Below are positions 1 through 8,200 of a stretch of 13,608 nucleotides of DNA, one piece after another. This DNA is from JAGMES01 sp023128035. Its GTDB lineage: Bacteria; Bacillota; Halanaerobiia; DY22613. The stretch is taken from positions 1-13,608 of the forward strand of contig DAOVRZ010000131.1 in assembly GCA_030627905.1 (NCBI GenBank), in the 5' to 3' direction. Both the position numbers and the translations under genes were made by a program. The first letter of the stretch is position 1. Every line of letters starts with the position of its first letter. The notes under the pieces were generated by a model that had not been told where the DNA came from, ran no database searches, and saw nothing but the letters and a program-made list of their open reading frames with translations.

Positions 1-1
1 A

Positions 2-70
2 TGCTATTATAATGAACATTTAGCAAAACCTTTTAAATGGACATATTCTGGAAAAGTTTTATGTGAGTAA
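2..70 (+). CDS. IS630-family transposase, C-terminal end only
   Basis: Reading from base 2, the frame gives 22 codons ending at a TAA stop at 68-70. The peptide contains YYNEHLAKPFKWTYSGK. This matches the pattern I know from IS630-family DDE transposase C-termini: a Tyr-Tyr-Asn helix, then a conserved Ala-Lys/His-Pro-Phe-x-Trp-x-Tyr-x-Gly-Lys tail. The catalytic DDE residues lie upstream of the window and cannot be checked. The family assignment rests on this short tail alone, but the tail is distinctive and a noncoding IS end follows it as expected. Confidence 0.6.
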   Translation, partial: CYYNEHLAKPFKWTYSGKVLCE

Positions 71-183
71 TCTGCAAAACCTTCCAAAATAAAGAAATTC
101 CTAAAAACATTAAACAAAGTTTTTTATTTCTAAATGTAAAAATATTGATTTAATGAAAAAAATCTACGCATATAAAATAATGT

Positions 184-215
184 CTATATTTTAGAATATA
201 TGTTTTAAAATATAG
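184..215. repeat. AT-rich inverted repeat near the IS end
   Basis: CTATATTTTA (184-193) and TAAAATATAG (206-215) are perfect inverted copies separated by 12 bp. The repeat lies between the transposase stop and the NRPS junction, so it may be a subterminal part of the IS end. It could equally be chance in DNA this AT-rich. There is no GC-rich stem or T-run that would make it a terminator. Confidence 0.4.
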
Positions 216-237
216 GGTTTAATTAAGCTATGCTGCA

Positions 238-3200
238 CTAGGAGAAATCGAACATCAGTTATTAAACTACCCTGCCATCAAAGAAGCGGTTGTCCTAAAT
301 AGGAAAGATGGTGCGGGAGTCCAATACTTATGTGCTTATGTAGTGGCAGATCAGGAAGTTACGGTAGGAGAGTTAAGGAAATTTTTGTTGAATCAATTAC
401 CAGAGTATATGGTTCCTTCCTGCTTCGTACAGTTAAATCAACTGCCATTAAATGCAAATGGAAAGGTAGATCGCAAGGCACTTCCGGAACTAGAAGGTAG
501 TATGGTATTAGGTACGGAATACGAATCTCCCCGTAATGAGATGGAAGAAAAACTAGTACAAATTTGGCAAGAGGTATTAGGTCGGGAGCAGATTGGAATC
601 AATGATAACTATTTTGATCTAGGCGGTCACTCCCTAAAGGCTATTGTGTTGACCTCTGAAATCCATAAAACTTTAAATATTGATGTACCATTAAGTGAAA
701 TCTTTAAACGCCCGACCATCAAGGATCTTACGCAATATTTCGCATGTTGTTCTGAGACAGTATATTCGTCCATTGAACCCGTTGAGGAGCAAGAATTTTA
801 TCCTACTTCATCGGCTCAAAAAAGATTGTACTTACAGTGTCAGTATGAAGGGGATGGAGTAAGTTACAATATGCCTGGTGCAGTGCTGATGGAAGGTAAT
901 CTTGACAGAGAACGATTTGAGCAAATCTTTAAGGCACTCGTACAAAGACATGAAACTCTGCGAACTTCCTTTTCTGTTGTAGATGATCAGGTTGTGCAAA
1001 TAATACATCAAGATTTAGATTTTAAAATTAACTACATATCTACTACAGAGAATGGAATCGACGAGGTAATAAAATGTTTTGTTCACCCATTTGATTTAAG
1101 TCAGCCTCCTCTGTTGCGCGTCGGGCTGGCTAAATTGACGGAGGAGAAGCACTTTTTGCTCTTTGATATGCATCATATTATTTCTGACGGAGTATCTATG
1201 GATCGTCTGATTAAGGAGTTTGTTGCTCTGTATGAGAATAGACATCTCCCTGAGTTACGAATCCAGTATAAGGACTTCTCTGTATGGCAGAATGAATTCT
1301 TCAAAAACAATGTTATCAAAAAGCAGGAGAAGTTCTGGTTAGATACATTTGTGGGTAAAATTCCAGCACTTAACATGCTAACCGATTACCCGCGTCCATC
1401 CATTCAGAGCTTTAAGGGAGATCGGATTGAGATAGCGATTGATGGAGAGTTGGCGACTCTACTACGAAAACTGGCAGTTGAAACAGGTTCATCTTTGTAT
1501 ATGTTACTGCTGTCAGCTTATTATGTGCTTTTGTACAAATATACTGGACAAAATGATTTTGTCATAGGTTCTCCAATAGCTGGTAGGCGTCATGCTGATC
1601 TGCAAAATATTATTGGTATGTTCGTAAATATGCTGACACTAAGAAATACGCCAACTGGTGATAAGATGTTTTTGGATTTCCTTAGTGAGGTTAGAGAGAA
1701 CACTTTACAAGCCTTTGACAATCAAGATTATCCGTTTGAAGAACTGGTAGAGAAACTGAAGTTGAAGAGAGATCTCAGCCGGAATCCTTTATTTGACTTG
1801 GCCTTTTCATTGCAAAATTTAAGAGATGATAAAATACAAGCTGATGGTTTATGTTTAACACTATGTGATATAGAGATTAACATTTCAAAATTCGATATTA
1901 CCCTAGATGCCATTGAAGAAATTGATGGGTTGCGGTTCAGTTTCGAGTATTGTGTTGATCTCTTTAAAAAGCAGACAATTAAAAGATTAGCCGACCATTA
2001 TGTAAATATCTTAAAAAGAATCACTGAAATGCCGAAAGTGATAATTGCACAGATTAATGTCCTCTCTGAAGCAGAGAAAAAACAGGTACTGTATGAGTTC
2101 AATGATACAGAAATGGATTTTCCGCGAGAGAAAACCATACATGAACTGGTGGTGCAACGGACTGAACAGGCACCCGATGAGATTGCTTTAATTTATGAGG
2201 GTGTAAAGATGACCTATCGTGAATTAAACATAAGGACAAACCAAGTGGCTCATTTGTTAAGAGGAATGGAAGTTACCAGAGATGAGATTCTCGGTATTAT
2301 GGCTGAACGTTCGATTGATATGGTGATCGGTATTCTAGGTGTACTTAAAGCTGGCGGAGCATATATGCCAATAGACCCCGATTATCCACTGGAGAGGATC
2401 AAGTATATGTTGGAGAATAGCAATGCCAGAATCTTGCTCACTCATCAACAGTTGACCGACAAGCTTGATTTTGATGGACAGATTATTGACCTCGGAGATC
2501 AGAGTACCTATAAGGGAAATGGAGAAAATCTAAAAAATATAAATACTCCCAATGATCTGGCCTATATAATGTACACTTCCGGTTCCACAGGTAAGCCAAA
2601 AGGAGTAATGCTAGAACATAAGGGTGTGGTTAATATCTCTAAGTTCTATCATGATATGTTTTCTATGGAGAAAGGTCGAAGGATTGTCCATATGGGTAAT
2701 GTCGCTTTTGACGCGTCTATCGTCGAAATCTTTCCACCTCTAGTTTTTGGTGCAACTATTTGCATTATTAGAAAAGAGCATGCCCTGGATAGAAGAGAAT
2801 TTATTAGATTTATTCGTGAGAATAAGATCAATATTGCTCAGTTTGTACCTATGACCTTGAAAGAACTTTTAACTCAGGACGAGAAACCAGAAACTCTGGA
2901 TCGAGTTCTAGTTGCCGGGGATAAACTAGAGGATACTTTGAAGGATCAAATACTTTCCCTGGGATATCAGTTAACTAATCACTATGGACCAACTGAGGGG
3001 ACCGTAGATTCGGTGGTTTCAAGATGCGAAATATCTAAAACTACCATCGGAAAGCCGATTTATAATACCCAGGTATATATTCTGGATCGTGATAATAATC
3101 CCACTCCTGTAGGTGTACCAGGAGAGCTTTGTGTGGCAGGAGTTGGTCTAGCCAGGGGGTATCTTAATAGACCGGACCTCACAAATGAAAAATTTGTCTC

Positions 3201-5217
3201 ACATCCATTTTTGTCTGACGAGCGAATCTATCGGACCGGTGACTTAGCAAGTTGGCAACCTGACGGAAATATTACTTTCCACGGTAGAATTGATAATCAA
3301 GTTAAGTTGAGAGGGTATAGAGTAGAGCCAGGAGAGATTGAATTACAATTGTTAAAGCATGGCGAGATAAAAGAAGCCGTTGTAATCGACCGGGTCGATT
3401 CCAAAGGAGCCATGTATCTATGTGCATACATTGTTGCTGAAAGAGAGATCACAGTGGCGGAGTTAAGAACTCATCTTTCCAAAGAACTACCAGATTATAT
3501 GGTTCCAGCGCGTTTTATGCAGTTGGAGAAATTACCTCTTACTAATAATGGAAAAATAGATCGGAAAGTTTTGCCGGAACCTGAAGGTGCCATTGACACT
3601 GGAGTAGAGTATGTAGCACCAACTAATAAAGTTGAAGAAAAATTAGTGGAAATTTGGGAAGAAGTATTGGAGTTAGAAGGCATTGGAGTAAATCATGATT
3701 TCTTCGAAATGGGCGGTCATTCATTAAAGGCCACAATCCTGATTTCAAAGATTCATAAGGAATTAAATGTAGAAGTACCATTTAGTCAGGTCTTTAAATC
3801 GCCGACGGTAAAAGAATTGGTTCAGTATATTCACCAGGTGGAGCAAAACATGTATACTGCAATCGAACCTTTAGGAGAGATGGACTACTATCCGGTTTCA
3901 TCTTCTCAAAAGAGAATCTATGTTATGTGGCAGATGGATCAAAACTCTACTGCATACAATATGCCAGCAGCTATTGTCCTTGAAGGTGAACTGGATAAAG
4001 CGCGATTAGAAAAGGCGGTTCAAAGATTAGGGGAACGTCATGAGGTGCTAAGAACCACCTTAGAGTTAATTGATGGAGTGCCCGTACAGAGAATTTATCA
4101 GAGAGCTAACATTACAATTAACTATATTGAAGCAGATGAGAAAAACGTCGACGACCTCATCAAGCAACTTATCCAGCCTTTCGATTTGAATCATGCCCCA
4201 CTGTTTAGAGTAAATCTTATTAAGTTACAGGAGCAAAAAAACATACTGTTGTTTGACATCCATCACATCATTTGTGATGGAATTTCCACGAATATTTTCA
4301 CCAGAGATTTTGTAAGTCTGTACGAAAGCAAATTATTGCCTCCACTAAGGGTTCAATACAAAGACTATGCATCATGGCATAATTCACTGATGGAATCGCC
4401 AAAGATACAGAAATTGACTCAGTTCTGGGACAGCAGACTGGAGAATTTTGTCTACACTGAACTTCCTGCAACTAGATATGCCGAAGGAAAGATTGAGGGA
4501 CGGATTAAAGGATTGGAATTAGATGGGGATCTAACGCAACAGATCAACAAATTCTGTGTTAATCATAAAATGACAAAATTCACTCTTGTCTTAGCGGTTT
4601 TCAAAGTTATCTTAATGAAAACCATAAATCAGAACGACTTAACGATTGGAATTCCTGTTGCAGGTAGAGGGAATGAAGAACTGGAGAATATGCTTGGGGT
4701 ATTTTTAAATGTACTGGTATTCAGAACTAAAATAGAGAATGGAGATTCTTTTAAAGACTACTTGTACATGCTTAGGGATGAATTGATGGAGGTGCAAGAA
4801 CATCAGGATTATCCGTATGAATTTTTACACGAAAAAGCGAATAAGGTTTTAAACTTCCAGGGAAAATCTTTATTCTCCATAATGTTTAACTATATGCCGT
4901 ATCAGGGAGAAGAAAGGTTACAACTCGATGGTCTCAACATATCCCCTTATAAAATAGGTAAAATTGAACCAAAATACGGACTTACCTTATATGTCAGTGG
5001 ATGGAAAGAAAATATTCACCTAAACGCTGTCTTCCAAAGCAATTTAGATGAGTACATAATCGATAACATCATGAATAGTTTTGCAACTGTATTTGCAGCA
5101 GTACTTGAGAAGGAAGACATTTTAATCCATCAGATTATATTGGATGGAACAGTTGACCAGGTTAATGAGTTTTCTCAGGAGTTTGAAGCTGATTTTGACA
5201 ATCTAGACTTCTTTTAA
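238..5217 (+). CDS. Nonribosomal peptide synthetase, A(tail)-PCP-C-A-PCP-C, 5' end lost to IS insertion
   Basis: This protein activates one amino acid and forms peptide bonds on carrier-bound intermediates. The open frame begins inside an A8 motif (LGEIEH) and runs intact for about 1,659 codons. In order it contains the first A-domain tail with NGKVDR (A10), a carrier domain with GGHSL (phosphopantetheine Ser at 631-633), and a condensation domain with HHIISDG (1171-1191). Next is a full A domain with YTSGSTGKPKG (A3), FDAS (A4, 2707-2718), NHYGPTE (A5), YRTGDL (A7) and NNGKIDR (A10). It ends with a second carrier (Ser at 3721-3723) and a second C domain with HHIICDG (4261-4281). Both HHxxxDG motifs are intact. 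No in-frame start with a ribosome binding site exists at the left end, so the missing 5' part presumably lies beyond the IS, and this piece may not be translated normally. A GTG at 343 is internal, not a credible start. The C-terminus is acidic (tail DFDNLDFF), possibly a docking tail for the next NRPS. The last C domain has no A domain after it; gene 2 supplies that. Confidence 0.9.
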   Translation, partial: LGEIEHQLLNYPAIKEAVVLNRKDGAGVQYLCAYVVADQEVTVGELRKFLLNQLPEYMVPSCFVQLNQLPLNANGKVDRKALPELEGSMVLGTEYESPRNEMEEKLVQIWQEVLGREQIGINDNYFDLGGHSLKAIVLTSEIHKTLNIDVPLSEIFKRPTIKDLTQYFACCSETVYSSIEPVEEQEFYPTSSAQKRLYLQCQYEGDGVSYNMPGAVLMEGNLDRERFEQIFKALVQRHETLRTSFSVVDDQVVQIIHQDLDFKINYISTTENGIDEVIKCFVHPFDLSQPPLLRVGLAKLTEEKHFLLFDMHHIISDGVSMDRLIKEFVALYENRHLPELRIQYKDFSVWQNEFFKNNVIKKQEKFWLDTFVGKIPALNMLTDYPRPSIQSFKGDRIEIAIDGELATLLRKLAVETGSSLYMLLLSAYYVLLYKYTGQNDFVIGSPIAGRRHADLQNIIGMFVNMLTLRNTPTGDKMFLDFLSEVRENTLQAFDNQDYPFEELVEKLKLKRDLSRNPLFDLAFSLQNLRDDKIQADGLCLTLCDIEINISKFDITLDAIEEIDGLRFSFEYCVDLFKKQTIKRLADHYVNILKRITEMPKVIIAQINVLSEAEKKQVLYEFNDTEMDFPREKTIHELVVQRTEQAPDEIALIYEGVKMTYRELNIRTNQVAHLLRGMEVTRDEILGIMAERSIDMVIGILGVLKAGGAYMPIDPDYPLERIKYMLENSNARILLTHQQLTDKLDFDGQIIDLGDQSTYKGNGENLKNINTPNDLAYIMYTSGSTGKPKGVMLEHKGVVNISKFYHDMFSMEKGRRIVHMGNVAFDASIVEIFPPLVFGATICIIRKEHALDRREFIRFIRENKINIAQFVPMTLKELLTQDEKPETLDRVLVAGDKLEDTLKDQILSLGYQLTNHYGPTEGTVDSVVSRCEISKTTIGKPIYNTQVYILDRDNNPTPVGVPGELCVAGVGLARGYLNRPDLTNEKFVSHPFLSDERIYRTGDLASWQPDGNITFHGRIDNQVKLRGYRVEPGEIELQLLKHGEIKEAVVIDRVDSKGAMYLCAYIVAEREITVAELRTHLSKELPDYMVPARFMQLEKLPLTNNGKIDRKVLPEPEGAIDTGVEYVAPTNKVEEKLVEIWEEVLELEGIGVNHDFFEMGGHSLKATILISKIHKELNVEVPFSQVFKSPTVKELVQYIHQVEQNMYTAIEPLGEMDYYPVSSSQKRIYVMWQMDQNSTAYNMPAAIVLEGELDKARLEKAVQRLGERHEVLRTTLELIDGVPVQRIYQRANITINYIEADEKNVDDLIKQLIQPFDLNHAPLFRVNLIKLQEQKNILLFDIHHIICDGISTNIFTRDFVSLYESKLLPPLRVQYKDYASWHNSLMESPKIQKLTQFWDSRLENFVYTELPATRYAEGKIEGRIKGLELDGDLTQQINKFCVNHKMTKFTLVLAVFKVILMKTINQNDLTIGIPVAGRGNEELENMLGVFLNVLVFRTKIENGDSFKDYLYMLRDELMEVQEHQDYPYEFLHEKANKVLNFQGKSLFSIMFNYMPYQGEERLQLDGLNISPYKIGKIEPKYGLTLYVSGWKENIHLNAVFQSNLDEYIIDNIMNSFATVFAAVLEKEDILIHQIILDGTVDQVNEFSQEFEADFDNLDFF

Positions 5218-5224
5218 AAATTTG

Positions 5225-5262
5225 TGCTCAAAGTGTGTGCTTTCAAGCACACACTTTGAGCA
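5225..5262 (+). promoter_or_regulatory. Perfect 17-bp hairpin abutting the ribosome binding site of the second NRPS gene
   Basis: TGCTCAAAGTGTGTGCT (5225-5241) and its exact reverse complement (5246-5262) flank a 4-nt loop, TTCA. The stem ends at the ribosome binding site AGGAGG (5262-5267), which is 7 nt before the ATG at 5275. No T-run follows on the + strand, so a simple rho-independent terminator is unlikely. It could be an mRNA stabiliser or processing point, or could tune translation of gene 2 relative to gene 1. Confidence 0.75.
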
Positions 5263-5274
5263 GGAGGTGTTATT

Positions 5275-8200
5275 ATGGATTTTAATACTTTACATAAACA
5301 TATTTCTAATATAGCGTTTACATCCCCGGATAAAATAGCCATTCAGCAAGGTGATCATAGTGTGTCATATCGCGAACTTGATGCAAAAGGAAACCAGATT
5401 GCTAACTTTCTCTATGCAAAACTAAATGATAATAAGAATATCCCTGTAATGTTGGAAAATAGTATCGAATTGGTTGAGTCAATTTTAGGAATTTTGAAAG
5501 CAGGCGGGATCTTTGCTCCAATTGACCATGAGTTCCCGGAAAATAGGATTCAGTTAATGGTGGACAAGATAGATGCCGATTGGGTGATTACCCGGGCAAA
5601 GTGGTTATCAAAACTGGATAGGATGATGGAAGGATTAAACAGAAAAATCAATGCCCTGGTGGTGGATTTGAATACATTCAATGAAGGAAAATTTACTAAC
5701 ATTGATGTTTTTGCTTTTGATAGTACTCTGTCCACTGAACTTCAAATTCCAGAAGAGATGGTTAACAAGCATTGTTATATCTACTTCACTTCTGGATCTA
5801 CGGGAAAACCAAAGGCTATTCTGGGAAGACATAGGAGTTTAAAGCATTTTATTGACTGGGAGATTAGCGAATTTGGAATGGACGAGAGTTTTAAAGTAAG
5901 TCAGCTCATCTCCCCGTCCTTTGATCCATTTTTGCGCGATGTATTTGTTCCTCTATGCGCTGGTGCAACACTGTGTATTCCAGTGCGTCCTGGCAGGGTG
6001 TACATTCTAGTGGGTGTGAATCCCACCAAAGTAAGGACTAGCCATCCGCTTTGTATTGAGTCTTGGAGGAATTGATGGTAACACAATTCTTTAAGCGTAG
6101 ACAGAAAGTCAGCGAGGTAGAATTGACTGGGTTGGTTACCCAGCAGTGAATGGGATTGAGCCCCGAAAATCGTGTACCTAATGATGGTGGTCCAATCGGT
6201 TGGATACGTGGAAGACAACATTTATCTGCGCGTCAAATGGCAAGTGTAGATAAACCCATTCGGGGTCTAAGACCCTACCTAGTTGAACATTACGAATGTA
6301 CGGAAACCCAGGGAGATCCCAGAAGGTCTTTCAAGTAAGAGAGTATGCCCGACAAGCTGAAGAAGCAAGGGAGGCAAATGCTTTCTGGGAAGTCGGACAT
6401 TCCTATAGTACTGATGAACTCGGGTAACTCTGATGGAGGAAAGGGGAATGACATATGAAACTGCAAGCAGGGGACACATTAACTGGACACAGAACCAGAG
6501 AATCGGTGAGAACAAAACTTGCTCGCATAGCACAACGAGCTTGTAAAGATGAAAACGCGAAATTCAATTCGTTAGCACACTTGATGTGCAAATCAACTTT
6601 GCAGGAAGCCTTTAGGAGAGTAGTGAAATCTGCAGCTCCGGGCATTGATGGAGAAACTAAGGAAAGTTATGCAGAGAATCTAGATGAAAATTTAGATAAT
6701 TTACTGAAACGATTAAAGACTGATTCATTTAAACCTAAGCCTGTAAGAAGAAAGTATATTACTAAACTTGGAAGTGACAAGAAAAGACCGTTAGGGATAC
6801 CAGCACTAGAAGATAAGATTGTACAAATCACCTTAGTGATCATACTAGAAAGTATCTATGAACAGGATTTTCTATACTTTTCATTTGGTTTTCGACCATA
6901 TCGAAGTTGTCATGATGCATTAAAACATTTGAGTAAAAACATAGGTACAAAGAAAGTGAATTTTATCGTTGATGCAGATATCAAAGGATTCTTTGACCAT
7001 GTTGACCATGAATGGATGATGAGATTTCTCCAACATCGAATCAGTGACAGTAAAATTCTGAGACTGATCAAAAGATTTCTGAAAGCGGGAGTTATGGAGG
7101 ATGGGATCATTTATAAAGGTAAAGAGGGAGTTCCACAAGGTGGGAACCTTTCTCCTTTATTGGCTAACGTATATCTGCATTACGTTCTTGACCTATGGGT
7201 TGAAAGAAGTGTTAAAAGAGGTTGTATGGGAGAAGTATATATGACCAGATATGCTGATGACTATGTAGTATGCTTTCAATATAAAAGAGATGCCGAAAGA
7301 TTTTATCATGCTCTTAAGCAAAGACTAGCGAAATTCGGACTTGCACTAGCAGAAGAAAAGACACGAATAATAAACTTTGGGAGATTTGCTGAAAGAGATG
7401 TGAAAAGACGAGGAGGAAGAAAACCTGAAACATTTGATTTTCTGGGCTTTACGCATTATTGTGGTAGAAGTCGTAGAGGAAAGTTTAAATTAAAATGGAA
7501 GACTTCTCGGAAGAAATTTCATGCAAAAGTACAGGATTTTAAGAAATGGATCAAAGAAAATAGGCACTTAACTCTTAAAGAGATATGGAAAACCGTTAAT
7601 CAAAAGTTACGGGGGCATTATCAATATTATGGAGTAAGTGATAATTGGAATAACCTATTAAATTATAAGCGAGAAATAGAAAAGTTACTGCATAAATGGT
7701 TAAATAGGAGAAGTCAAAGGAACAAGTTAACATGGGATAAGTTCGATAAAATGTTGGAACGTTACCCTTTGGCATTACCTAAATCCTTAGTTAATCTTAA
7801 TTCAGCGTTTGTGTAAAGAGGTTTATATGGGGAGCCGGATGCCTTAATTGGGCAAGTCCGGTTCTGAGAGGGGCGGCCTTTCAATTTCGGAAACGTTAGA
7901 GAGAGCCGTCTACTTACCGAAAGCCGGGAGATCGTTTTAAGCCCGAAGAAGCTAAAAGAGTGGATAGATGATAGCAAAGTTACATTGATACACATGGTTC
8001 CAACTCTATTTCGGGCTATGACCGCCGAACTGGAGGATTCAAACTGTTTTGAGGGATTACACTACATCCTTTTGGCAGGTGAGTTATTAAGAGGAAACGA
8101 TATTAAAAGATTTATGCAAATTTTTGGTAGTCGAATTCAATTGGTAAATATGTATGGACCTACAGAGACAACCCTGGCCAAGCTCTTTTACCGTGTTCAA

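Larger units (their letters stand above)
1..238 (+). mobile_element. Right end of an IS630-family insertion sequence (partial)
   Basis: The transposase C-terminus (2-70) is followed by about 165 bp of very AT-rich noncoding DNA, and the sequence then switches abruptly to NRPS coding sequence at about 233-240. IS630/Tc1-mariner elements insert at TA dinucleotides. A TA lies at 239-240, inside the Leu codon of the NRPS A8 motif, which makes 238 the natural guess for the last IS base. The left end and left inverted repeat are outside the window, so the exact boundary is inferred. The element has split the first NRPS gene. Confidence 0.55.
5983..7918 (+). mobile_element. Group II intron (about 1.94 kb) inside the NRPS adenylation domain
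   Basis: This is a self-splicing, retromobile ribozyme with its own maturase. The 5' end GTGCG at 5983 matches the group II consensus (GUGYG). The open reading frame lies in the domain IV position, and recognisable domains V and VI follow it. The 5' boundary falls after a complete Pro codon. A 3' boundary after 7918 keeps the NRPS frame and puts a bulged A (7912) seven bases from the intron end, as expected for the branch point. A terminal CC rather than the usual AY is a little odd; ending at 7917 would shift the frame and hit an early stop. The insertion is in the same direction as the host gene, as splicing requires. Confidence 0.88.

Noticed and set aside
23..83. Direct repeat GCAAAACCTT at 23-32 and 74-83
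   Set aside because: Only 10 bp, one copy in the transposase frame and one after its stop; no array or clear role.
10..123. Minus-strand open frame of about 38 codons at the left end
   Set aside because: The + strand in the same place reads as an IS630 transposase C-terminus with a proper stop, which explains the region better.
145..178. Promoter-like TTGATT and TATAAA before the truncated NRPS
   Set aside because: Spacing is about 20 bp and the DNA is so AT-rich that such matches are expected; no usable start codon lies downstream.
343..345. GTG as the true start of the first NRPS
   Set aside because: It lies within A-domain sequence with continuous homology upstream and has no ribosome binding site.
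5983..6075. Treating 5275-6075 as a short independent adenylation protein
   Set aside because: Its last 30 codons are intron sequence after GTGCG, and the missing A5-A10 motifs continue in frame after the intron.
5901..6645. Several ORFs on both strands in the first part of the intron
   Set aside because: They overlap group II domain I structure, have no recognisable motifs, and are shadows or chance frames.
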